From Chlorogloeopsis sp. ULAP01 (GTDB lineage Bacteria; Cyanobacteriota; Cyanobacteriia; Cyanobacteriales; Nostocaceae): a stretch of DNA of 64,000 nt. Each line of letters opens with the position of its first letter. Positions within the stretch are counted from its first letter, which is position 1. Both the position numbers and the translations under genes were made by a program. The stretch is taken from the NCBI RefSeq assembly GCF_030381805.1, contig NZ_JAUDRH010000007.1:1-64000 (forward strand), given 5' to 3'. Under the pieces are notes generated by a model. It was not told the origin of the DNA and made no database searches. It was given only the letters and a program-made list of their open reading frames with translations. Shown here piece after piece: positions 1 through 7,730 of the stretch.

Positions 1-60
1 TTGTCGACATAGCTGAGACACCCTTTATTTTTTCTTCTTAATTCCAGTCTCAGCTTTTTT

Positions 61-1452
61 TTGCACCTAAATCAACCCGTCGAACTCACGTTACTTCAGG
101 AACGACGACCCCAGTGTCATGTTGTCATTGTTGGGGAAAATCGAGTGGCTTATGGTAAACAATTACCAAATGGCAAAACTTACAAAGAGGTAATGCTGGA
201 AAAATATTCCCTCGACCTCAGCAGAGTCCATTTCACTGGTTGGTTGCCTTATCCTGAATACCTGCAAGTAATTCAGGCTTCCTCTGCCCACGTTTATCTC
301 ACCCGTCCCTTTGTCTTGTCTTGGTCAATGTTGGAGATTTTATCAACAGGTTGCTTGCTGGTAGCTTCGAGAACTGCGCCTGTGACTGAGGTGATTCAAG
401 ATGGTGTTAACGGTTTATTGGCAGACTTTTTTTCACCCCAGGAAATCTGCGATCGCATAGAAGAAGCCCTCCAGCATCCAGATCGAATGGCTGGGATCAG
501 GGCTAAGGCAAGACAAACAATTCTAGAGCGTTATGATTTATCGCAACTATTACCACAGCACTTGCAATGGATACAGCAGCAAGAAGATAACAATGGTAAA
601 TTAGTTTCCCCGTGGGAGGGAACCAAGCTAGAGGCAGTAGCTATTACTCAAAACAACGGGTCAAACGGGAAACACAACGATACAGAAAATTTATCACTCA
701 CATCTGCCACACTCTCACAACTTCAAAGCCGCAAGGTAAAAAATGAAGAAATTCTTCCTCTGCTAGCTAGGTATCAATTACTACCAAAGCTCCAGCAAGA
801 ACTTGTTATTGATGAAGCGATCGCATCGATTAGTTGCACAAACGAAGAACAAGTCAAGTGTTGCCAACAGTTATGCCAACAACATCAGTTAACATCCGAG
901 GCTGAACGCCAAGCTTGGTTGCAGCAGCAGAATATGACTGAAACACAATTTTTAAACCTAGCAACCCGGAACCTGAGAATCGAGAAGTTTAAACAACTAA
1001 CTTGGGGTAGCAAATTAGAATCTCACTTCCGCCAACTCAAGTCAAAACTTGATCAGGTTGTCTACTCCCTGATTCGCCATCGCGATGCAGCTGTTGTTCA
1101 AGAACTTTACTTCCGGCTGCTAGAAGGCGAACAAACCTTTGCTGAATTAGCAAGACAATACTCCCAAGGTTCCGAAACTGAAACTGGTGGGTTAATGGGG
1201 CCAGTAGCATTGAGTATGCCCCATCCTCATTTAGCCCGAATTCTCGCTATCAGCCAACCAGGGCAGATATCACCTCCAACCCATATTGGAGATTGGTGGG
1301 TAATTGTGCGATTAGAAAAGTTTCTGCCAGCGCAACTTGACGAACCCATGCGCCAACGGTTACTCAACGAACTTTTTTCTTCTTGGTTAAAAGAACAACT
1401 TCAACAACAACCTTTTGCGCCTCAAGCGATAGAAGCACAAAAACTAGCGTAA
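61..1452 (+). CDS. GT4 glycosyltransferase C-terminal half fused to parvulin-type prolyl isomerase; 5' truncated
   Basis: Residues 1-180 look like the nucleotide-sugar-binding half of a GT-B (GT4) glycosyltransferase: VVIVGENRVAYG, RVHFTGWLPYPEYLQV, SWSMLEILSTGC and VTEVIQDGVNGLL in the usual order. After a low-complexity linker, residues about 215-455 form a SurA/PpiC-like parvulin (ELYFRLLEGEQTFAELA, GGLMGPV, ISQPGQISPP, WWVIVRLEKF), the isomerase type cyanobacteria place beside type I secretion genes. The N-terminal acceptor-binding half of the transferase is missing: the frame has TAG at 10-12, TTG at 61 is just the first usable start, and none of the three forward frames upstream encodes it within the window. 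The gene sits 28 bases before the RTX protein and probably shares its transcript. The parvulin should act in the periplasm on secreted protein; the transferase half is probably inactive. The domain calls are firm, the start is not. Confidence 0.78.
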   Translation: MHLNQPVELTLLQERRPQCHVVIVGENRVAYGKQLPNGKTYKEVMLEKYSLDLSRVHFTGWLPYPEYLQVIQASSAHVYLTRPFVLSWSMLEILSTGCLLVASRTAPVTEVIQDGVNGLLADFFSPQEICDRIEEALQHPDRMAGIRAKARQTILERYDLSQLLPQHLQWIQQQEDNNGKLVSPWEGTKLEAVAITQNNGSNGKHNDTENLSLTSATLSQLQSRKVKNEEILPLLARYQLLPKLQQELVIDEAIASISCTNEEQVKCCQQLCQQHQLTSEAERQAWLQQQNMTETQFLNLATRNLRIEKFKQLTWGSKLESHFRQLKSKLDQVVYSLIRHRDAAVVQELYFRLLEGEQTFAELARQYSQGSETETGGLMGPVALSMPHPHLARILAISQPGQISPPTHIGDWWVIVRLEKFLPAQLDEPMRQRLLNELFSSWLKEQLQQQPFAPQAIEAQKLA

Positions 1453-1480
1453 ACAAATTAAATTTTTTTAGGTTCACAAT

Positions 1481-3298
1481 ATGCCAGCTTTCAACTTTAA
1501 CGAACAAAACTTGGTGGGCAACGACTTTACCGGACAAAACCTAAATGGTTCCACTTTTTTTAAAGCTACCCTCACAAACGTCCAATTTGTTAATACCGCA
1601 CTCAGAGGTACTAACTTTGAAGAATCAAAGTGGTTCAACGTTAATGCATCTGGTGCTATTTTTGCCCCTAATAACAACTTTTCCCAACCAGCGAATTTTT
1701 TCAAAGCGACTTTAGAGAATGTCAATCTCAGTGGTGCCAACCTCAGAGGGGCAAATATGTCGCTCGTCAATACGAAATTCATTGACCTGTCAAACGCCAA
1801 TCTGACGAATGCGAACTTGCGGGAAGCTAATCTCAGTGGTGAACAATCAGAACGCCCAAATCTTAGAGGTGCTAACTTTACTGGAGCTGATTTATATAAA
1901 GCCAAGCTCAAAGCTGCTGATTTGACAGGAGCTAATCTGACGAATACCAAGTTAGAAGAAGCTGACTTTGAAGCCACTCTTTTAGTTAATGTCGATGCAA
2001 CTGGTGCTGATTTTCGACTAGCAAAACTTACAGATATTACTCTGCGAAACTCTATTTTTGATTTAGCTAATTTCAGTGGTGTTTCTCTCAGTGATGCCCC
2101 ACTCGAACCAGGTCAAACTAGCAATGCTAAGTTTCGCGGTGCTAATTTAAGTGGCTTTTTGGTAGATGATGCAGTTTTGACTGGTGCTGATTTTAGTCCT
2201 CATGTAGCTACCAATGGCACCGTGACGATCACAAACCTCACTGGCGCTAAATTTGATGACACCGATTTGAGTGGAGCAAACTTCACTCAAGCCAATGCAG
2301 AAGGAATTTTATTAAATGGGCTTGCCGTTGGTGCAAATTTTACTGATGCGAAGCTCGTTAACTCTGACTTATCTAAAGCCGACTTCACCAATGGCAACTT
2401 CACTAGATCTGACTTAAGTAGTGTGAAGATGACCGATGCGATCGCCGTTGGTGCAAATTTCACTGATGCAAAGCTGATTGACGCCGATTTATCTAAAGTT
2501 AATTTCAGCAATGCCACTTTTATAGGGGCGGATTTAACTGGTGCGATCGCGGTTGATGCAATTGGTTTGTATCTTGGCACCACAGGCAACGACAATCTCA
2601 CTGGAACAGACGGCAACGATAACCTCTTTGGCAATGACGGCAACGATACCCTTTTTGGTAATGCAGGCAATGATTATCTAGACGGAGGTTTAGGTGCTGA
2701 CTCTCTGATTGGTGGAGATGGAAATGACACTCTCTTTGGTGGCGCAGGCAATGATATTCTTGTTGGTGAAGCAGGTAATGATTCTCTCTACGGAGGTTTA
2801 GGTGCTGACTCCTTAGTTGGTGGTGCAGGACAAGACACCCTGCTTGGTGATGCTGGATTAGATACCTTAATTGGTGGTGGAGGTAATGATTATCTAGATG
2901 GTGGTAACGCTGCTGACTCACTATTTGGCGGTGCTGGAAATGACACCTTGATTGGCGGTGCGGGTAATGACACCCTGACTGGCGGTGCTGGTGCTGATGC
3001 CTTTATTTTCAATGCCTCTACAGAAAGAGTTGATACTATCACTGATTTCTCTGTAGTTGATGATACTATTTATATTTCTGCTACTGGATTTGGCGGTGGG
3101 TTACAGCCTGGTGTACTTGCAGCTAGTCAATTCCATTTAGGCTCATCGGCGACCAATGCTTCACATCGCTTTATCTACGACACAAGCAATGGTGCACTCT
3201 ATTTTGATGCAGATGGCACTGGTAGTACTTCCCAGGTAGAGATAGCTAGACTCTCTAACAATCCTGCGATTACTAGAAATGACATTGTTGTTGTATAA
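1481..3298 (+). CDS. Pentapeptide-repeat / RTX calcium-binding protein, likely type I secretion cargo
   Basis: A 605-residue two-part protein. Residues 1-360 are pentapeptide repeats of A(D/N)LxX type (for example LSGANLRGANMS, FTGADLYKAKLKAADLTGA), expected to form a right-handed quadrilateral beta-helix. Residues about 368-530 are RTX nonapeptides (GNDNLFGNDGNDTLFG, GGAGNDTLIGGAGND) that fold into a calcium-bound parallel beta-roll. The tail (ADAFIFNASTERVDTITDF through NDIVVV) has the look of an uncleaved C-terminal type I secretion signal, and there is no N-terminal signal peptide. The ATG follows the parvulin fusion gene by 28 bases. With the ABC exporter and HlyD protein downstream it is the obvious exported substrate. 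Its surface or extracellular role is unknown. The repeats create long antisense open frames that are not genes. Confidence 0.9.
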   Translation: MPAFNFNEQNLVGNDFTGQNLNGSTFFKATLTNVQFVNTALRGTNFEESKWFNVNASGAIFAPNNNFSQPANFFKATLENVNLSGANLRGANMSLVNTKFIDLSNANLTNANLREANLSGEQSERPNLRGANFTGADLYKAKLKAADLTGANLTNTKLEEADFEATLLVNVDATGADFRLAKLTDITLRNSIFDLANFSGVSLSDAPLEPGQTSNAKFRGANLSGFLVDDAVLTGADFSPHVATNGTVTITNLTGAKFDDTDLSGANFTQANAEGILLNGLAVGANFTDAKLVNSDLSKADFTNGNFTRSDLSSVKMTDAIAVGANFTDAKLIDADLSKVNFSNATFIGADLTGAIAVDAIGLYLGTTGNDNLTGTDGNDNLFGNDGNDTLFGNAGNDYLDGGLGADSLIGGDGNDTLFGGAGNDILVGEAGNDSLYGGLGADSLVGGAGQDTLLGDAGLDTLIGGGGNDYLDGGNAADSLFGGAGNDTLIGGAGNDTLTGGAGADAFIFNASTERVDTITDFSVVDDTIYISATGFGGGLQPGVLAASQFHLGSSATNASHRFIYDTSNGALYFDADGTGSTSQVEIARLSNNPAITRNDIVVV

Positions 3299-3318
3299 AT
3301 AATTACGGCAATTAGTAG

Positions 3319-3373
3319 GGTGGGCATGGTTTAGGATTTACTCAAAATTTTTAGATTGTCAGCAATGCCCACC
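3319..3373. repeat. Inverted repeat GGTGGGCAT / ATGCCCACC downstream of the RTX gene
   Basis: Nine-base perfect arms (3319-3327 and 3365-3373) are separated by 37 bases. Elements of the GTAGGGTGGGCA type are common intergenic palindromes in cyanobacteria. No T-tract follows, so it is not called a terminator. Confidence 0.5.
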
Positions 3374-3497
3374 TGAGAAAACCTTTCTTTACCTTTAACT
3401 TGAAAGAGGGTGTAGGGAAAATACCTTTTTCATGCCTGGTGATCAAACTTGTTTCATCGCGACTGTCTTTTGCCTCCTGCTTTCTGTTGTAACTTCA

Positions 3498-4364
3498 ATG
3501 CGAATACTTTTTACCATTGCCCACTTTTTTAATCCTGACAGCAACGGTAAGCACGCCTCCCAGAGGAAAGATCCCCGATCTCGCCTATTGGCGCTAACTC
3601 AAAGTTTGGCTGCCTTGCATCAACTATTTGGTAGATCTCAAAGTATTATCAATATTGGACAGCGATTGGCTTTCTGTGCTAATCAACCGCAAGCCAATGA
3701 TTTGGACATTATTATCTGTACAACCAAAGATAATCATCTCCTCAATCAACTGGCTGTACCTTCACATTTCTACAAACACCATCCCACTCAAGCAGAACCC
3801 CTACTTTTGGGATTTGAGTGCCAAGCAGTACTAAGAGATTGTCTCGGTGATTATGATTATTACTGTTTCCTTGAAGATGATTTGATCCTCCACGATCCTT
3901 GGTTTTTTAGCAAATTAAACTGGTTTACTCAGCAAGCAGGCGATTTGAGTTTGCTGCAACCTAATCGCTATGAAGTTTCTATCCACAACCTGACTTGCAA
4001 AGCCTACATTGATGGTGATTTAGCGGCAAGAGTTACTGCACCTTTTCAAAATGTAAACGAGCAACCAGAACTTAAAGGCAAAATCATGGGAATGCCAATT
4101 ACATTTCGTCGCGCCCTTAACCCTCACGCTGGCTGCTACTTTTTAAATGCCAATCAAATGGCTAATTGGGTTAGCCAGCCTTATTTTCTGGATCGGGATA
4201 TCAGCTTTGTTAGTCCCCTCGAAAGTGCTGCAACCTTAGGAATTATGAAGACATTCCGAGTTTATAAATCCGCTCCAGAACAAGCTAGTTTTTTGGAGAT
4301 TCAACACTTTGGCACGGGATTTTTAAGTTTGATTGGGCAACAGGTAAGCTTGGCGACAAGCTGA
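3498..4364 (+). CDS. GT-A-like glycosyltransferase family protein, unnamed
   Basis: A 288-residue protein starting MRILFTIAHFFNP. The central segment DYDYYCFLEDDLILHDPWFF carries an acidic EDD cluster after a hydrophobic strand, as in the metal and nucleotide-sugar site of GT-A glycosyltransferases; later stretches (ALNPHAGCYFLNANQMANWV, FVSPLESAATLGIM) fit acceptor-side segments of such enzymes. The frame is open back to 3432, but that would add a hydrophobic leader without a good ribosome site, and MRILFTIAHF is a typical start. It lies between the RTX cargo and the exporter, so it may glycosylate the secreted protein or a surface glycan. The fold assignment is moderate; substrate and acceptor are unknown. 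Confidence 0.6.
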   Translation: MRILFTIAHFFNPDSNGKHASQRKDPRSRLLALTQSLAALHQLFGRSQSIINIGQRLAFCANQPQANDLDIIICTTKDNHLLNQLAVPSHFYKHHPTQAEPLLLGFECQAVLRDCLGDYDYYCFLEDDLILHDPWFFSKLNWFTQQAGDLSLLQPNRYEVSIHNLTCKAYIDGDLAARVTAPFQNVNEQPELKGKIMGMPITFRRALNPHAGCYFLNANQMANWVSQPYFLDRDISFVSPLESAATLGIMKTFRVYKSAPEQASFLEIQHFGTGFLSLIGQQVSLATS

Positions 4365-4462
4365 ACTCCAACAAATTTGAGCTTTTTAATTACTAACTAT
4401 ACCCTTTTTGTTTCAAGCAACAAATTCTCGTCTTTATTTCCTCTGTAACCTTTGGTTTTTAT

Positions 4463-4490
4463 TAACCGCACAGACACAGAAAGCGCAGAG
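4463..4490. repeat. Short interspersed repeat (ACAGA...AAGCGCAGAG type)
   Basis: The 28-base stretch resembles 17792-17818 (both contain CACAGAAAGC followed by GCAGAG or ACAGAG). Elements of this wording recur between genes in Nostocales. No function is evident. Confidence 0.5.
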
Positions 4491-4516
4491 CTAGTCCCTA
4501 CTCCTGTTAATTTGAT

Positions 4517-7510
4517 ATGACTTATACTAAAAGCACTTTTCAAGATTTTCTCGCTAAAATTGCTGGATTTGAGCAATTATCAAGTGAGGTACTTGCTGAT
4601 GTATCACAAAAACTCCAACCATTGCGTTATCGTTTAGGTCATAAGATCATTGGTCAAGAAAGAATTCCTGAGCAAGTCATTATCATTTATGAAGGAAAAG
4701 CTCGTTTATTGGCACACGATCCGTGTACGCAAAAGCCAACAACTTTAAAGTTGTTGCAACCGGGGGCTATGCTTGGGGAAATAAGTTTGTTGCGAGGGGT
4801 TGCTTGCGAGAGTGCGATCGCTTCTACAGAAGTCATCGGTTTAACATTGGATGCACAAGAGTATTTAGGCTTGCTTAATTTTTATCCGGCTTTGGCTAAG
4901 GCTCGCAAATACACCAGTCATTTAGTGGAAGTTTTTGATATCCTTGCTGCACAGTCAAAGGTACAAGCTTTAAGTAATATAAATCTCAAAGAAATTGCTC
5001 AAAATGCTTTAGCAGAAGCAAAAGTTGATTACCTTCCTTTAGGAAAAACACCAATTCGTCAACTGGATCGCGAAAGCATCTGGTTTATCAGCAGCTGCGG
5101 AACAGTTAATAATTTTTCTTGTGGTTCTCGCTTAGAATTCAATAATGTTCAAGATATAGTTGCAGTACAAGGAAAAAGTCCTGTACGTTTGGTTGGCTTA
5201 TGTGCGTCTGATTTAACGCTCTTAGAAAATCATCAAATAACTGATATCAATGGGGAGATAACCAATGAATTTGAGATCCCTTATGCACTCGATCAAGAAT
5301 TAGTATTGTCACAGCCCAAAAAAGCACCTAGTGACCACAAAATTAGAAAATATCCGTTTTTTCATGCCGAGGGGCAATTAAATTCAGCGATCGCCTGTTT
5401 CCAAATGATCTCGAAATATTTGGAAATGCCATTTCGTCGTGAGGTAGTTCGCCGCATTTTAACTGAGCAAATCAACCGTCAGGGAACAATATCATTTCAA
5501 TTATGTGCCTATCTTTCGGAATTAATTGGACTTAAGGCGCAATTAGTAGATGTACCGTGCGATCGCCTGACGCGTATTCCCACTCCTGCACTAATCGGTT
5601 ACGGTGATAGCTATGCAGTGCTGTATGAAGCAAGCGATCGCACTATAGTTGTAGGCATACCATCTCAGGGAATCCAGCGCTACAAGCCTGCTGAACTGCT
5701 TACTAAATTAGAGATTGAGGAAAAAAATTATCCGCCTCGAATCAGGGTGTTGCTACTTTCTCCTACCAAAGAAACACCCCAACAACGCTTTGGTTTGCAA
5801 TGGTTTCTTCCTTATGTATCCCGCTATCGGCGCGTACTTTTAGAAGTTTTTATTGCTTCCTTCTTCGTGCAATTAGCAGGATTAGCAAACCCACTTGTTA
5901 TTCAGTTAATTATTGACCAGGTAATTAATAATAATAGTATTAATACTCTGCATATTTTAGGAGCTTTACTATTAGTTGTAGGATTATTTGAAGCTGTACT
6001 TGTCACTTTGCGGACATACTTATTTGTAGATACCACCAATCGCATTGACATGGGTTTGGGGTCAGAAATTATTGATCACTTGCTCCGGCTACCACTGCGT
6101 TATTTTGAACGCCGACCCGTTGGAGAACTTGCGACTCGCATCAATGAATTAGAAAATATTCGTTCCTTTCTCACAGGTACAGCTTTAACTGTAGGATTAG
6201 ATGCTCTGTTTTCAGTGATTTATATTGTCGTGATGCTAATTTATAGTTGGCAACTGACATTGGTTGGTTTAGCCACAATTCCTGTATTTATCATCATAAC
6301 TTCTATTGCTTCTCCCACCATTAGAAAACAGTTACGCACCAAAGCCGAACGTAATGCTCAAACTCAGTCATATTTAGTTGAGGTAATGTCAGGAATTCAA
6401 ACAGTCAAAGCTCAAAATATTGAATTGCGATCGCGTTTCTGTTGGCAAGAACGTTATGCTCGTTATGTTACTGCTGGCTTTAAAACAGTTATCACCTCTA
6501 CCCTCGCTAATTCAACTAGTAACTTTCTCAATAAACTAAGTAGCTTGTTAATTTTATGGGTAGGAGCATATTTGGTACTAGAAGGAGAATTAACTTTAGG
6601 AGAATTAATCGCTTTTAGAATTATCTCTGGTTATGTTACCAGCCCAGTATTGCGATTAGGGCAACTTTGGCAAAATTTCCAAGAAACAGCCTTATCTTTA
6701 GAACGTTTAAGTGATATTGTTGATACTCCCCAAGAAGCGGAACAAGACCGTGATAATATTCCCTTACCTGCAATTACGGGAAATGTAAAATACGAAAATA
6801 TTTCCTTCCGTTTTAATAGGGGTGGTTCTCTACAACTTTGTAATATCAATCTCAATTTTCCTGCTGGGAAATTTATCGGAATTGTTGGACAAAGCGGGTC
6901 GGGTAAAAGTACGATGATGAAGTTACTACTCAGGTTATACGAACCCGAAGCCGGCAGAATTTTAATTGATGGATATGATATTACCAAAGTAGAACTTTAT
7001 TCTCTGCGCCGACAACTTGGAGTAGTTCCGCAAGAAACACTGTTATTTGACGGTACAGTACAAGAAAATATTGCTTTGACAAATCCCGAAGCAACAACAG
7101 AAGAAATTATTGAAGCTGCTAAAATTGCAGCCGCCCACGAATTTATTATGAGCTTGCCTAACGGCTATAATACGCGAGTCGGCGAACGAGGTGCTGGACT
7201 TTCAGGCGGACAAAAACAAAGAATTGCCATCGCTCGTTCGGTTTTACAAAGACCAAAATTATTGGTTTTAGATGAAGCAACTAGTGCCTTAGATTATCCT
7301 ACAGAACGGCAAGTTTGTCTGAATTTAGCGCAAGCATTTAAGGAAAGTACAGTATTTTGTATTACCCACCGTCTGAATACTATTTCACATGCAGATATGA
7401 TTGTAGTCATGGATAGTGGTAGGGTCATAGAACAAGGAAGTCATGACGAATTAATGGCTTTAAAAGGTCATTACTATTATCTATATAATCAACAAGAAGT
7501 GAATTTATAA
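4517..7510 (+). CDS. Type I secretion ABC exporter with cNMP-binding and degenerate C39 domains
   Basis: A 997-residue fusion. Residues 1-140 are a cyclic-nucleotide-binding (CAP-family) domain with the phosphate-cassette-like GAMLGEISLLRG. Residues about 280-425 are a C39 peptidase-like domain in which the cysteine box reads QLNSAIACFQMI: aligned to the usual DCGxACLxMI, the catalytic Cys is Ser, and the His and Asp boxes (GDSYAVLY, VGIPSQG) are also lost. It should therefore be a non-cleaving substrate-docking domain as in HlyB. Residues 430-720 are the membrane domain. The ATPase follows with Walker A GQSGSGKST, LSGGQKQRIAIARSVL, LLVLDEATSALD and switch CITHRL. It pairs with the HlyD gene downstream and presumably exports the RTX protein. 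An outer-membrane TolC-like channel is not in this window. Confidence 0.92.
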   Translation: MTYTKSTFQDFLAKIAGFEQLSSEVLADVSQKLQPLRYRLGHKIIGQERIPEQVIIIYEGKARLLAHDPCTQKPTTLKLLQPGAMLGEISLLRGVACESAIASTEVIGLTLDAQEYLGLLNFYPALAKARKYTSHLVEVFDILAAQSKVQALSNINLKEIAQNALAEAKVDYLPLGKTPIRQLDRESIWFISSCGTVNNFSCGSRLEFNNVQDIVAVQGKSPVRLVGLCASDLTLLENHQITDINGEITNEFEIPYALDQELVLSQPKKAPSDHKIRKYPFFHAEGQLNSAIACFQMISKYLEMPFRREVVRRILTEQINRQGTISFQLCAYLSELIGLKAQLVDVPCDRLTRIPTPALIGYGDSYAVLYEASDRTIVVGIPSQGIQRYKPAELLTKLEIEEKNYPPRIRVLLLSPTKETPQQRFGLQWFLPYVSRYRRVLLEVFIASFFVQLAGLANPLVIQLIIDQVINNNSINTLHILGALLLVVGLFEAVLVTLRTYLFVDTTNRIDMGLGSEIIDHLLRLPLRYFERRPVGELATRINELENIRSFLTGTALTVGLDALFSVIYIVVMLIYSWQLTLVGLATIPVFIIITSIASPTIRKQLRTKAERNAQTQSYLVEVMSGIQTVKAQNIELRSRFCWQERYARYVTAGFKTVITSTLANSTSNFLNKLSSLLILWVGAYLVLEGELTLGELIAFRIISGYVTSPVLRLGQLWQNFQETALSLERLSDIVDTPQEAEQDRDNIPLPAITGNVKYENISFRFNRGGSLQLCNINLNFPAGKFIGIVGQSGSGKSTMMKLLLRLYEPEAGRILIDGYDITKVELYSLRRQLGVVPQETLLFDGTVQENIALTNPEATTEEIIEAAKIAAAHEFIMSLPNGYNTRVGERGAGLSGGQKQRIAIARSVLQRPKLLVLDEATSALDYPTERQVCLNLAQAFKESTVFCITHRLNTISHADMIVVMDSGRVIEQGSHDELMALKGHYYYLYNQQEVNL

Positions 7511-7525
7511 ATTAGTCATTTGTTA

Positions 7526-7596
7526 GTAGGGGCGGGTTTTGTTGATCATCTTGCCGTTCAAAGTGATAATTTATCTTCTAAACCCGCCCGTACAGT
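7526..7596. repeat. MITE-like palindromic element, subtype A copy 1
   Basis: A 71-base element with 10-base perfect terminal arms GGGCGGGTTT (7530-7539) and AAACCCGCCC (7580-7589), flanked by TTAGT-type heptamers. The interior is nearly identical to 12908-12979; the arms and the trailing CGTACAG also match 33513-33578 and 35487-35554. Confidence 0.85.
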
Positions 7597-7624
7597 GGTT
7601 AGTGGTTAGTAGCTATTCTCCCCC

Positions 7625-7730
7625 TCTGCACCTGAAGCTCTCTTGCTCCTCTGCTCTCTTGTCCCCTTGTCTCCTGTTCCCTATCCCCTATCCCCTGTTC
7701 CCTGTCCCCTGTTCCCTATTCCCTTTTTCT
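7625..7730. repeat. Pyrimidine-rich short tandem repeats (CCCTGTT/CCCTATC heptamers)
   Basis: About 105 bases of imperfect heptamers on the theme TCCCCTGT and TCCCTATC lie just before the HlyD start. They keep an open frame upstream, but the resulting sequence is proline/leucine low complexity and not protein-like. Confidence 0.7.

Noticed and set aside
1474..2921. Long minus-strand open frames across the RTX gene
   Set aside because: They mirror the repeated codons of the pentapeptide and RTX units and give monotonous Lys/Leu/Ser or His-rich sequence.
7539..7730. N-terminal extension of the HlyD gene
   Set aside because: It is translated from a MITE-like repeat and CT-rich heptamers; the protein begins normally at 7731.
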